A DNA stretch of 64,000 nt from Klenkia taihuensis (GTDB taxonomy: Bacteria > Actinomycetota > Actinomycetes > Mycobacteriales > Geodermatophilaceae), in the NCBI RefSeq assembly GCF_900112525.1, contig NZ_FOMD01000001.1, positions 1 through 64,000 on the forward strand. The letters are read 5' to 3'. Numbering within the stretch: the first letter of the stretch is position 1; every line of letters starts with the position of its first letter. Made by a program: the position numbers and the translations under genes. Below the pieces are notes generated by a model. It was not told the origin of the DNA. It saw only the letters and a list, made by a program, of their open reading frames with translations, and did not search any database. This document shows, in pieces, positions 50,718 to 60,446 of this stretch.

Positions 50718-52300
50718 TAGTCGACCAGGGAGTAGGCGGGCAGGGTGAGGAAGTCGGGGAAGTCCTCGGCCAGCGCGACCTGCTCGAACAGCCGGCGGGC
50801 GTCGTCGAGCCGGTCCAGCTCGCCGATCCCGGCGACCTCCTCCTCGATGACCCGGTGCACCAGCTCGGGGGTGACCGTCTCGCCGGTGTCCAGGACGACG
50901 CCGCTGCGCAGCCACTGCCAGACCTGGGAGCGGCTGATCTCGGCGGTGGCGGCGTCCTCCATGAGGCCGTGGATGCCGACCGCGCCGTTGCCGGCCAGCC
51001 ACGCGGCCAGGTAGCGGATGCCGACCTCGACGTTGGCCCGCAGGCCCGCCTCGGTGCGCTCGCCGGGGACGCCCGCGACGTCCAGCAGCTGCTCACGGGT
51101 GACGTGGACGTCGTCCCGCTGCGTGCCCAGCTGGTTGTCGGCGTCGCCGAGCACGCCCTCGAAGACCTCGCGGCAGACCGGGACCAGGTCGGGGTGGGCG
51201 ACCCAGGAGCCGTCGAAGCCGTCGCCGGCCTCGCGGGTCTTGTCCTCGCGCACCTTGGCCAGTGCGCGCTCGTTGGCCTCGGCGTCGCGCCGGCTGGGGA
51301 TCTGCGCGGCCATGCCGCCGATCGCCAGCGCGCCGCGGCGGTGGCAGGTGGCCACCAGCTGCTCGGTGTAGGCCCGCATCATCGGCGCGGTCATGGTCAC
51401 CGCGGAGCGGTCGGGCAGCACGAAGTCCGGCCCGGCGTCGCGGAAGACCTTCACCACGCTGAACAGGTAGTCCCAGCGGCCGGCGTTGAGACCGGTGGCG
51501 TGCTCGCGCAGCTCGTAGAGCAGCTCCTCCATCTCGAAGGCGGCCGGGATGGTCTCGATGAGCATCGTGCAGCGGACCGACCCGCGCGGGAGGCCGAGCT
51601 CGCGCTCGCAGTGCACGAAGACGTCGGCCCACAGCCGCGCCTCGAGGTGGCTCTCCATCTTCGGCAGGTAGAAGTAGGGGCCGCTGCCGCGGTCGAGCTG
51701 GGCCCGCGCGTTGTGGAACAGGTAGAGGCCGGCGTCGACGAGGGCGCCGACCGCCGGGGCGCCGTCCACCAGCACGTGCCGCTCGTCCAGGTGCCAGCCC
51801 CGCGGGCGGGGCACGATCGTGGGCAGCACGGCGTCGGGCCGGACGGCGTAGTGCTTGCCCTCGGGGCTGGTGAACGACAGCGAGCCGCGGACGGCGTCGC
51901 GCAGCACGAGCTGGCCGGTGACCACGTTGCGCCAGTGCGGGGTGTTGGCGTCCTCGAGGTCGGCCAGCCAGACGTCGGCGCCGCAGTTGAGCGCATTGAT
52001 CGCCATCTTGGGCTCGGTGGGGCCGGTGATCTCCACCCGGCGGCGGACCAGGCCCGGCGGCGGGGGCGGCACCGACCAGTCGCCGGCGCGGACGTCGGCG
52101 GTCTCGGGCAGGAAGTCCAGCGGCTCGCCGTCGGCGACGGCCTGCCGCCGGCGGGCGCGGGCGGCGAGCAGCTCGTCGCGGGAGGCACCGAAGAGGTGCT
52201 GCAGGGTGCCGACGAACTGCAGCGCCTCGGGGGTCAGCACCTCCTCCGACCGCTCGACCTCGGGTCCGACCACCTGCACGTCTACGGGGACGTCGGCCAC
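50717..52300 (-). CDS. aceB: Malate synthase A
   Basis: Protein of 527 aa, the length of the A isoform. Signature segments include NCGADVWLADLEDANTPHW, RPRGWHLDERHVLVDG, MLIETIPAAFEMEELLYELR and GLNAGRWDYLFS with the Mg2+ and acetyl-CoA site residues. It condenses glyoxylate with acetyl-CoA to malate. No isocitrate lyase gene is near; the divergent urate genes suggest glyoxylate from the ureide (allantoin) route. GTG at 52300 preferred, with GAGGAG 5 bases upstream; the GTG at 52306 would overlap that site. Confidence 0.95.
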   Translation of the reverse strand: MADVPVDVQVVGPEVERSEEVLTPEALQFVGTLQHLFGASRDELLAARARRRQAVADGEPLDFLPETADVRAGDWSVPPPPPGLVRRRVEITGPTEPKMAINALNCGADVWLADLEDANTPHWRNVVTGQLVLRDAVRGSLSFTSPEGKHYAVRPDAVLPTIVPRPRGWHLDERHVLVDGAPAVGALVDAGLYLFHNARAQLDRGSGPYFYLPKMESHLEARLWADVFVHCERELGLPRGSVRCTMLIETIPAAFEMEELLYELREHATGLNAGRWDYLFSVVKVFRDAGPDFVLPDRSAVTMTAPMMRAYTEQLVATCHRRGALAIGGMAAQIPSRRDAEANERALAKVREDKTREAGDGFDGSWVAHPDLVPVCREVFEGVLGDADNQLGTQRDDVHVTREQLLDVAGVPGERTEAGLRANVEVGIRYLAAWLAGNGAVGIHGLMEDAATAEISRSQVWQWLRSGVVLDTGETVTPELVHRVIEEEVAGIGELDRLDDARRLFEQVALAEDFPDFLTLPAYSLVD

Positions 52301-52343
52301 GCGCACTCCTCGACTCGGGGTTGGTCCTGGCATCCTCGCAGCC

Positions 52344-52841
52344 GTGGACCTGGCCAGCTTCAACACCGCCGACGACGACGAGGTGACGACGGCGCTGCGA
52401 GCGTGCAACGCGGCCGCCCCGTTCGCCCCCGCCGTGGCGTCGGGACGCCCCTACGAGTCGGTCGACGCGCTGGTCGGCTGGGCCGGCGAGGTCTCCCGCG
52501 CGCTGCCGTGGGCCGAGGTGGCGCAGGCGCTGGCCGCGCACCCGCGGATCGGCGACCGGGTGTCCGGGGAGTCGGCGGAGGCGTCGTCGTCCCGCCGCGA
52601 GCAGGCCGCCATGTCGGGGGCGGGGGACGACGTCCGGGAGGCGATCCTGGCCGGCAACCGCGACTACGAGGCGAGGTTCGACCACGTCTTCCTGGTCCGG
52701 GCGGCCGGGCGGTCCCCGGAGGAGATGCTCGCCGAGCTGCAGCGCCGGCTGGGGCACACCGAGGACCAGGAGCGGCCCGAGGTGGTCGAGCAGCTGGCCC
52801 AGATCACCGAGCTGCGGGTGCGGGCGCTGGTGGCGTCGTGA
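52344..52841 (+). CDS. uraD: OHCU decarboxylase (2-oxo-4-hydroxy-4-carboxy-5-ureidoimidazoline decarboxylase)
   Basis: Protein of 165 aa. The active-site segment [12 protein letters not shown] carries the catalytic histidine, and [18 protein letters not shown] is the conserved core. It performs the third step of urate breakdown, giving S-allantoin. The GTG start overlaps nothing upstream and may be leaderless; its stop overlaps the uraH start (GTGA). Confidence 0.93.
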   Translation: MDLASFNTADDDEVTTALRACNAAAPFAPAVASGRPYESVDALVGWAGEVSRALPWAEVAQALAAHPRIGDRVSGESAEASSSRREQAAMSGAGDDVREAILAGNRDYEARFDHVFLVRAAGRSPEEMLAELQRRLGHTEDQERPEVVEQLAQITELRVRALVAS

Positions 52842-53155
52842 GCGTCTCCACGCACGTGCTCGACTCGGTGCTCGGCCGCCCCGCCGCGGGCATGGTGGTG
52901 CAGCTGTTCGCCGGTTCCTCGCTGGTGGCCGAGGGGGTGACCGACGCCGACGGCCGGTTCCGGCTGGCCGACCACGAGACCGGTACCGGCCCCCACCGGG
53001 TCGTCTTCGCCACCGGTCCGTGGTTCGCCGAGCAGGGCCGGGAGACCTTCTACCCGACGGTGAGCCTGGACTTCACCGTCGTCGACGGCGCGGCGCACCA
53101 CCACGTGCCGCTGCTGCTGGCGCCCTTCGCCTTCTCCACCTACCGCGGCAGCTGA
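52838..53155 (+). CDS. uraH: 5-Hydroxyisourate hydrolase
   Basis: Protein of 105 aa of the transthyretin-like family. It begins [19 protein letters not shown] with the catalytic histidine and ends in the hallmark YRGS. It hydrolyses 5-hydroxyisourate to OHCU, between uricase and uraD in the pathway. GTGA overlap with uraD. Confidence 0.96.
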   Translation: MSVSTHVLDSVLGRPAAGMVVQLFAGSSLVAEGVTDADGRFRLADHETGTGPHRVVFATGPWFAEQGRETFYPTVSLDFTVVDGAAHHHVPLLLAPFAFSTYRGS

Positions 53156-53166
53156 GAGGGGTCCCC

Positions 53167-53625
53167 GTGACCGAGCCCCGTCCCCCCTTCCCGCCCTTCG
53201 ACGCCGGCACGGCCGCCGCCAAGGTCCAGGCCGCCGAGGACGCCTGGAACAGCCGCGACCCGCACCGGGTGAGCCTGGCCTACACCGAGGACACCCTCTG
53301 GCGGAACCGGGACGAGTTCCTCACCGGCCGGGCCGAGGTGGTCGCCTTCCTGACCGGCAAGTGGGAGCGCGAGCTGGACTACGCGCTGCGCAAGAGCCTG
53401 TGGGCGTTCACCGACGACCGCATCGCCGTCCGGTTCCAGTACGAGTGGCACGACGCCGGCCGGTGGTGGCGCAGCTACGGCAACGAGCTCTGGGAGTTCG
53501 ACGAGCACGGGTTGATGCGCCGCCGGGAGGCGAGCATCAACGACACGCCCATCCAGGAGGCGGACCGCCGCATCCGCGGCCCCCGGCCGGAGGACGAGCG
53601 GGGTCGGGACTTCCCGCTGCGGTGA
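53167..53625 (+). CDS. SnoaL/NTF2-like protein (DUF1348)
   Basis: Protein of 152 aa. The cone-shaped NTF2-like fold is recognised from [21 protein letters not shown] (first 20 residues as listed region), [12 protein letters not shown] and the DUF1348 ending [13 protein letters not shown]. It begins 11 bases after uraH and precedes uricase, so it is in the urate operon, but no role in urate breakdown is established for this family. It could handle a reactive intermediate. Confidence 0.8.
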   Translation: MTEPRPPFPPFDAGTAAAKVQAAEDAWNSRDPHRVSLAYTEDTLWRNRDEFLTGRAEVVAFLTGKWERELDYALRKSLWAFTDDRIAVRFQYEWHDAGRWWRSYGNELWEFDEHGLMRRREASINDTPIQEADRRIRGPRPEDERGRDFPLR

Positions 53626-53673
53626 GGTTCCACGTGCAACACCGCTGACATCGAGATCGGGGAAGGTGACGCC

Positions 53674-54564
53674 ATGGCGATCGTGCTCGGACCCAACCAG
53701 TACGGGAAGGCCGAGGTGCGGGTGGTCGCGGTCGACCGCTCCACCCCGCAGCACTCCCTCGTGGACCTCAACGTCAGCTCCGCGCTGCGCGGCGACTTCT
53801 CGGCAGCCCACCTGACCGGCGACAACGCGCACGTGCTCACCACCGACGCGCAGAAGAACACCGTCTTCGCCTTCGCGCGCGACGGCATCGCCTCCCCGGA
53901 GGCCTTCGGCATCCGGCTGGCCACCCACTTCGCCGGGTCCTACCCGTGGATCAGCGGCGCCCGGGTGGCGGTCGAGTCCTACGGCTGGGACCGGATCACC
54001 GTCGGCGGGCAGCCCCACGACCACGCGTTCCGCCGGGCGGGCGCGGAGGTGCGCACGGCCGTCGTCACCGCCGACGACTCCCGGCTGCACGTCGTCGCCG
54101 GGCTGACCGACCTCGTCGTCCTCAAGACCACCGGGTCGGAGTTCTGGGGCTTCCCGCGCGACGCCTACACGACCCTGGCCGAGACCCGGGACCGGATCCT
54201 GGCCACCGCGGTGACCGCCCGCTGGCGCTACCTGGGCACCGACCTGGACTGGCACGGCGTGTTCGACACGGTGCGGACGACGATGCTCGAGGCCTTCGCG
54301 TCGACCCACTCGCTGGCGCTGCAGCAGACCCTGCACGCGATGGGCGCCGCGGTGCTGGAGACCGTGCCCGAGGTGGCGGAGGTCCGGCTGTCGATGCCGA
54401 ACAAGCACCACTTCCTGCAGGACCTGTCGGCGTTCGGGCTGGACAACCCCGACGTCGTCTACCACGCCGACGACCGGCCCTACGGGCTCATCGAGGGCAC
54501 CGTGCTGCGCGACGACGTCCCCCCGGCCGAGGTCGCCTGGCAGGGCACCCCCGGGTTCGTCTGA
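53674..54564 (+). CDS. Urate oxidase (cofactor-free uricase)
   Basis: Protein of 296 aa, typical tunnelling-fold uricase. It has GPNQYGKAEVRVV with the catalytic lysine, LTTDAQKNTVFA with the threonine of the catalytic pair, VVLKTTGSEFWGF and the C-terminal SMPNKHHFLQDLS with the histidine. It oxidises urate to 5-hydroxyisourate with O2. No peroxisome signal. GGGAAGGTGACGCC provides the ribosome-binding site. It completes the urate-to-allantoin set uraD-uraH-uox. Confidence 0.96.
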   Translation: MAIVLGPNQYGKAEVRVVAVDRSTPQHSLVDLNVSSALRGDFSAAHLTGDNAHVLTTDAQKNTVFAFARDGIASPEAFGIRLATHFAGSYPWISGARVAVESYGWDRITVGGQPHDHAFRRAGAEVRTAVVTADDSRLHVVAGLTDLVVLKTTGSEFWGFPRDAYTTLAETRDRILATAVTARWRYLGTDLDWHGVFDTVRTTMLEAFASTHSLALQQTLHAMGAAVLETVPEVAEVRLSMPNKHHFLQDLSAFGLDNPDVVYHADDRPYGLIEGTVLRDDVPPAEVAWQGTPGFV

Positions 54565-54582
54565 GCCCGCCCGGCGGGCTCA
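54562..54582. terminator. Perfect palindrome carrying both convergent stop codons
   Basis: TGAGCCCGCC-C-GGCGGGCTCA is a 10-bp inverted repeat that begins with the uricase stop (TGA) and ends with the complement of the ANTAR gene's TGA. It should act as a bidirectional terminator. Confidence 0.7.
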
Positions 54583-55284
54583 GGGGGCGGGCAGCGTGAT
54601 CTCGCCGGTGAGCACCCGGTCGGCGGCGGCGTCGATGTCGATGCCGTGCCGGAACGCCAGCGCCCGCAGGGTGGCCAGGGCCGCGCTGGTCGTGCTGCCC
54701 TGCACGCCGGCGAGCTGCCCGATGGCCAGCCACACCCGCTGCCGGGCGTCGATGGCCGGGGTGCGCAGCAGCGGCGGCAGGCCCAGCTGCAGGTCGCCGT
54801 CCTCGGCCAGGTCGCCGGCGAGGGCCTCGCCCACCGCGTCGGCGACGTCGGCCACCGCAGCCAGCACGTCCTCGGCCAGCGGGCCGGACGCCGACCGGTA
54901 CAGGTCCAGGGCGACCACGCCGGACAGCGACCCGCCCACGGGGGTGGACAGCACGCTGCAGAACGGGGTGAGCCCGGTCAGCTGCAGGGTGTAGACCGGC
55001 CACCGGTCGCGCAGCTCCTCGACGGTCGCCGCCACCACCCGGGTGCGGGTCTGCTGCGCCGTCAGGCAGGGCCCCTCGCCCAGGGTGAACTGCAGCCGCT
55101 CGGCCGCCGCCGCGACCGGGTCGCTGGCCCCCAGCGGCAACCGGTGGTCGGGCAGGAGGGCGGCCGACAGGCCCGCGCCGTCGACGGGCAGCAGGGCCGT
55201 GCAGACCCGCGCCAGCCGGTCGGGCAGCAGGTCCCCGTCCGGGGTGCGCGCGAGCTCGTGCCGGAACCGCTCGACCAGGCTCAT
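54580..55284 (-). CDS. GAF-ANTAR regulator
   Basis: Protein of 234 aa. The N-terminal ~150 residues form a GAF-like sensor (FTLGEGPCLTAQQTRT, TPVGGSLSGVVALDLYR). The C-terminal ~55 residues (ARQRVWLAIGQLAGV ... AALATLRALAFRHG) have the three-helix ANTAR pattern that binds paired RNA hairpins to prevent transcription termination. Many such genes are present in actinobacteria; the target is unknown. Confidence 0.78.
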   Translation of the reverse strand: MSLVERFRHELARTPDGDLLPDRLARVCTALLPVDGAGLSAALLPDHRLPLGASDPVAAAAERLQFTLGEGPCLTAQQTRTRVVAATVEELRDRWPVYTLQLTGLTPFCSVLSTPVGGSLSGVVALDLYRSASGPLAEDVLAAVADVADAVGEALAGDLAEDGDLQLGLPPLLRTPAIDARQRVWLAIGQLAGVQGSTTSAALATLRALAFRHGIDIDAAADRVLTGEITLPAP

Positions 55285-55409
55285 CGACGCGCACCGGCAC
55301 GCGGAGGGGCTGGGACCACCGGACGCTCCTCGACGACGGGTCCCTGGCCGCCACGGACTGGACGGGCTCGCGATTGCGGGACACGAACTGCCGAAAATTA
55401 GCAGACCGG

Positions 55410-56027
55410 TCAGGTCCGGTCGACGAGGGGCAGCACCGCCCGGTCGACGATCTCCTCGACCTCGGCCGCACTGCTCGCCGGACGCCCGGTCACGTACCGC
55501 TCCCACCACAGCGCCTGCACGACGACGCCGACCAGCCGCCGCCGGTCGTCGGGCACCGGCCGCCCGCGGTGGCCCTCCCGGTCGGCGACCGCCGCCACGG
55601 CCGCGGCCAGCGGCTCGACGACCGCCGCGTCGAGGGCGGTGCGCAGCGCGTCGTCGTGGGCGGCCGGGCCCAGCAGCGCCGCCGCGGTCTGCTCGGCGGA
55701 GGTCAGCGGGTGCCGCCACGGCTCGAACAGCGCCAGCAGGTCCCCGCGCAGGCTGCCCGTGTCGGCCGCCTCGGGGACCAGGGGCTCCTGGGTCAGCGCG
55801 TCGGCCACCAGGCTGCTCATGTCCGACCACCGGCGGTAGAGCCCGCTGCGCCCGGACCCGGTGCGCGCGACCAGCGCATCGGCGTTCAGCCGGCCCAGCC
55901 CCTGCTCGGCGACCAGGTCCAGCGCGCCGTGCAGCAGCCGGCCGGTCAGCTCCTCGTCCCGCGGCCGACCGCGTCCGCGCCGTCGCGCGACGGTCGGGTC
56001 GGCGGGCTCTCGGGGTGGGGGCGTCAC
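55410..56027 (-). CDS. TetR-family transcriptional regulator
   Basis: Protein of 205 aa. After a basic start (ARRRGRGRPRDEELTGRLLH) comes the helix-turn-helix LNADALVARTGSGRSGLYRRW, then an all-helical ligand domain. GTG start at 56027. It is divergent from the LacI-type gene that precedes the pseudouridine operon, with 145 bases between. Ligand and target unknown. Confidence 0.85.
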   Translation of the reverse strand: MTPPPREPADPTVARRRGRGRPRDEELTGRLLHGALDLVAEQGLGRLNADALVARTGSGRSGLYRRWSDMSSLVADALTQEPLVPEAADTGSLRGDLLALFEPWRHPLTSAEQTAAALLGPAAHDDALRTALDAAVVEPLAAAVAAVADREGHRGRPVPDDRRRLVGVVVQALWWERYVTGRPASSAAEVEEIVDRAVLPLVDRT

Positions 56028-56172
56028 GGTGGCTCGTTCCGTTCGGGAATGGAGACCCCGACGTTCCCAGCCCGGGCCGCTCCGCACAACGGCGGGGGGT
56101 GGGATTCCGTCAAGCACCGGACGACCACGGCGGGTTATCGTCCGACCAGCACCGGAGGAGGGCAGTCCAGCG

Positions 56173-57177
56173 ATGACCAGACCGCCCCGCCGGGCCCGGG
56201 CGGTCGACGTCGCCGCCCGCGCCGGCGTCTCGGTCGCCACGGTGTCCTTCGTCGTCAACGGCAAGGCCGAGGGCCGGGTCTCCCCCGCCACCCGGTTGCG
56301 GGTGCTGGACGCCATCGCCGCGCTCGGCTACGTCACCGACGCCTCCGCCCGCGCCCTGGCCACCGGCCGGCGCCGCCAGGTCGCGCTGCTGGCCCACGAC
56401 ATGACCAACCCGTTCACCGCCCAGGTCGCGGCGGGCGCGGCCGCCGGCATCGCCGAGGCCACCGAGGGCACCGGCCACCTGCTGCTCCTGCTCGCCTCCG
56501 ACGACGCCGAGCCCGACACCGAGCCGGTCGGCGCGGCCACCGTCGACGGCGTGCTCATCAACTACCCCGGCACCCTGCCCGCCGGCCGCCCCGACCTCCC
56601 GGTCGTGCACCTGGACGACCCCGCCGCGGGCGGCCACCAGGTCTCGATGGACGTCACCGTCGGCGCCCGCGAGCTCGCCGCCCACCTGGCCGACCTCGGC
56701 CACCGGCACGTGGTGTTCCTGGACAGCAACCGGCCCTGGTCGACCTTCGCCGAGCGCCGGACGGCGTTCACCGGGGAGTTCACCCGCCGGGTGCCCGGCG
56801 CCGTGGTCACCGGCGACCGCTCCGGCATCGACCTGGCCGGCGCGGTCGGCCGGGCCGCGGCCGCACTGGAGGGCTGGCTGGGGTCCGGGGCCACCGCCGT
56901 CGTCACCGCGACCGACGTGCAGGCCCTCGGCGTGCTGTCCGCGCTGGCCACCGCCGGGGTCCCCGTGCCGGGCCGGTTGTCGGTGGCCGCCTTCGACGAC
57001 ATCCCCTTCGCCGCGGTCTCGGCACCCCCGCTCACCACCGTCGCGCTCCCGGCCCGCGAGCTCGGCCACCGCGGCGCCGTCCTGCTGTCCCGGGTGATCG
57101 ACGGGACGGCGGTGGACCCGGCGCCGCTGGTGCTGCCGGCCCACCTCGTCGTGCGGGGCAGCACCGGACCCCCGTGA
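56173..57177 (+). CDS. LacI-family regulator of the pseudouridine operon
   Basis: Protein of 334 aa. Helix-turn-helix and hinge: AVDVAARAGVSVATVSFVVN, then a ligand domain with DMTNPFTAQVAAGAAAG, FLDSNRPWS and VAAFDDIPFAAVSAPPLTTV. It lies 39 bases upstream of the pseudouridine kinase gene, and a perfect LacI-type operator (57187-57200) stands between, so it probably represses that operon in the absence of pseudouridine or a product. Confidence 0.92.
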   Translation: MTRPPRRARAVDVAARAGVSVATVSFVVNGKAEGRVSPATRLRVLDAIAALGYVTDASARALATGRRRQVALLAHDMTNPFTAQVAAGAAAGIAEATEGTGHLLLLLASDDAEPDTEPVGAATVDGVLINYPGTLPAGRPDLPVVHLDDPAAGGHQVSMDVTVGARELAAHLADLGHRHVVFLDSNRPWSTFAERRTAFTGEFTRRVPGAVVTGDRSGIDLAGAVGRAAAALEGWLGSGATAVVTATDVQALGVLSALATAGVPVPGRLSVAAFDDIPFAAVSAPPLTTVALPARELGHRGAVLLSRVIDGTAVDPAPLVLPAHLVVRGSTGPP

Positions 57178-57186
57178 TACCGTCGG

Positions 57187-57200
57187 GTTAAGCGCTTAAC
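57187..57200. promoter_or_regulatory. LacI-type operator before pseudouridine operon
   Basis: GTTAAGCGCTTAAC is a perfect 14-base palindrome with the central CG typical of LacI/PurR-type operators. It lies 16 bases before the kinase GTG, overlapping its leader; GGAGGAGG follows as ribosome-binding site. Confidence 0.75.
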
Positions 57201-57216
57201 GCCGGAGGAGGGTCCC

Positions 57217-58091
57217 GTGCTGGTCTGCATCGGCGACGTCGTCGAGGACGTCGTCGTCTGGACCGAGGGCCCCCTGCAGCACGGCACCGACAACCCCGGC
57301 CGGGTGGTGCGCACCCGGGGCGGCAGCGCCGCCAACGTCGCGGTCTTCGCCGCCGCCACCGGGGCCGCCAGCCGCTTCGTCGGCCGGGTCGGCGACGACG
57401 CCCTCGGCGTCGCGCTCACCGCCGAGCTCGAGGCCGCCGGTGTCGAGGTGGCGGTCCAGCGGGCCGGGCGCACCGGCAGCATCGTGGTGCTGGTCGACCC
57501 GGCCGGCGAGCGCACGATGGTCCCCGACCGGGGCGCCGCCGCCGAGCTGGCCGACCCGCCGCCGTCCTGGGTCGACGGCGCGGCCGTGGTGCACGCCCCC
57601 GCCTACGCGCTGGCCACCCCGGGCCCCGCCGCCGCGGTGGCCACCCTGTTCACCGCCGCCCGCGCCGCCGGTGCGCTGACCAGCGTCGACGTCTCCTCCG
57701 TCGACCTGGTCACCCGGCTGGGCGCGGACACCCTGCGGGCCGCCATCGAGCGGCTGGACCCCGACGTGCTCATCGCCAACGGCGAGGAGTCCCTGGCCCT
57801 GGGCCCGGTCCCGGGGGCACGCACCACCGTGGTCAAGGCCGGCGCCGCCCCGACCACCGTCACCACGCCCGACGGCGCCGCCACCCGGGTGCCCGTCGAC
57901 CCGGTCGCCGCCGTCCGCGACACCACCGGCGCCGGCGACGCGTTCGCCGCCGGGTTCCTCACCGCCCTCGCCGCCACCTCGACCACCGGCGCCGGCCTCG
58001 TGCCCGCCGTCCGGGCCGGCCACGCGCTGGCCGCCCGCGTCCTGCAGCAGCCGGGCGCCGTCCTCGACCCGACCCCCCTGGGAGACACCGC

Positions 58092-58095
<4 letters not shown>
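57217..58095 (+). CDS. psuK: PfkB-family sugar kinase, probable pseudouridine kinase
   Basis: Protein of 292 aa. PfkB features are RGGSAANVAVFAAATG near the N-terminus and the catalytic DTTGAGDAFAAGFLTAL near the C-terminus. It is translationally coupled (ATGA) to a pseudouridine-5'-phosphate glycosidase gene, so pseudouridine phosphorylation is the natural assignment. GTG start with GGAGGAGG upstream. Confidence 0.88.
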
Positions 58096-59012
<917 letters not shown>

Positions 59013-59033
59013 GCGGGGTGCCAGGATGACGGC

Positions 59034-59531
59034 GTGACGGCACCGGAACGCGAGACGCTGACCTACGAGCTCTTCGGGACGGCGGGCCGCGCGCTGGCCC
59101 AGCAGGTCGCCGACGACGGCTACGAGCCCGACCTCATCCTGGCCATCGCCCGCGGCGGCCTCTTCCTCGGCGGGGCGCTGGGCTACGCGCTGGACGTGAA
59201 GAACCTCTTCGTGATGAACGTGGAGTTCTACACCGGCGTCGACGAGCGCCTCGAGCTGCCGGTGATGCTGCCGCCCAACCTGGACCGGGTGGACCTCACC
59301 GGGGCGAACGTGCTGATCGCCGACGACGTCGCCGACACCGGCAAGACGCTGGAGCTGGTGCGCGACTTCTGCGCCGGCTACGTCGCCGAGGTGCGCTCCG
59401 CGGTGGTCTACGAGAAGCCCCGCTCGGTCGTGAAGTGCGACTACGTCTGGAAGCGCACCGACGCCTGGATCGACTTCCCCTGGTCGGTGCAGCCCCCGGT
59501 GGTCAACCGCCGCGGGGGCCTCGCGCACTGA
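59034..59531 (+). CDS. Phosphoribosyltransferase-domain protein
   Basis: Protein of 165 aa. The PRPP loop is NVLIADDVADTGKTLELV, preceded by the strand DLILAIARGGLFLGGAL, as in xanthine/guanine-type PRTases. It lacks features of uracil PRTase (Upp), so purine salvage is more likely, but its substrate is unproven. It follows psuG by 21 bases. A CAGGAT -10-like box ends 6 bases before the GTG, so it may also have its own leaderless promoter. Confidence 0.82.
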   Translation: MTAPERETLTYELFGTAGRALAQQVADDGYEPDLILAIARGGLFLGGALGYALDVKNLFVMNVEFYTGVDERLELPVMLPPNLDRVDLTGANVLIADDVADTGKTLELVRDFCAGYVAEVRSAVVYEKPRSVVKCDYVWKRTDAWIDFPWSVQPPVVNRRGGLAH

Positions 59532-59695
59532 CACCGGGCCACCTGTTAGCGGAACCCGCGCAGTCATTATTCTGGTCGGGTTCGGTGCTCCACCCAGTCG
59601 GCCGGTCGACGTCGAGGACGAGGCGCGCGACCCCGCGGCACCGCACTCGAGGCCGTACCCGGACGTCCGGGCACGGCCGGAGGGCGAGGTACCGG

Positions 59696-60445
59696 TTGTC
59701 CCCATCGCAGGCTGCCGACCCCCGGCGCGACCCCGCCGGCGGTGTGGCGGACCAGCTGCTCGGTCTGCTGCTGCGCGAGCACACCCCCGACGACGTGCAC
59801 CAGCTGCTGACCCGTGCCGTGCTGGCCGCGGTGCCGGCCGCCGACGCCGTGTCGCTGACCACCGCCACGCCGGCGGGCGCGACCAGCTCCGCCTGGACCG
59901 GGCTGCTGGCGCACGAGCTCGACGAGGCCCAGCGGGTCGCCGGGACCGGCCCGGTCGTCACCGCCGCGCGCACGGCGCAGACCCAGCTGCTGCCCGACGT
60001 CCGCACCGACGAGCGCTGGCCGCAGTTCCGCGCCGCCGCCGTCCGCCAGGGCGCGCTGGGCTGCGCGGCGCTGCCGGTCCCGGTCCCGGTCGAGGGGCTC
60101 GGCGTCGCGCTGGCCCTGTACTCCTGCGACGCCGGCGCCCTCGGCGAGCAGACCGTGGCCGCGCTGACCACCGAGCTGCCCGCCGTCGGCGTCGTGCTGG
60201 CCAACGTGCACGAGTACGCCCGGGCCCGCGACGAGGTGGACCAGCTGCGCGAGGCGGTGGCGCACCGGGCGGTGATCGAGCAGGCCAAGGGCATGCTCGC
60301 CGCCCGCACCGGCGTCACCCCCGAGGAGGCGTTCAGCCAGCTGCGGGTGCTGTCCTCGCACACCAACACCAAGGTGCGCACGCTGGCCCAGCAGGTCGTC
60401 GCCCGCACCCTGCCCGACGAGCTGTTCGCCTCGCTGCAGCCGTGA
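59696..60445 (+). CDS. GAF-ANTAR regulator
   Basis: Protein of 249 aa. GAF-like sensor (about 20-165) followed by a clear ANTAR domain: LREAVAHRAVIEQAKGMLAA, then TPEEAFSQLRVLSSHTNTKV. It is predicted to act by binding RNA hairpins. A TTG start at 59696 is chosen: GAGG stands 6 bases before it, the family homology begins soon after, and the upstream in-frame sequence is not protein-like. AT-rich CATTATTCT (about 59565-59573) may be the -10 region. Confidence 0.8.
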   Translation: MSPSQAADPRRDPAGGVADQLLGLLLREHTPDDVHQLLTRAVLAAVPAADAVSLTTATPAGATSSAWTGLLAHELDEAQRVAGTGPVVTAARTAQTQLLPDVRTDERWPQFRAAAVRQGALGCAALPVPVPVEGLGVALALYSCDAGALGEQTVAALTTELPAVGVVLANVHEYARARDEVDQLREAVAHRAVIEQAKGMLAARTGVTPEEAFSQLRVLSSHTNTKVRTLAQQVVARTLPDELFASLQP

Positions 60446-60446
60446 C

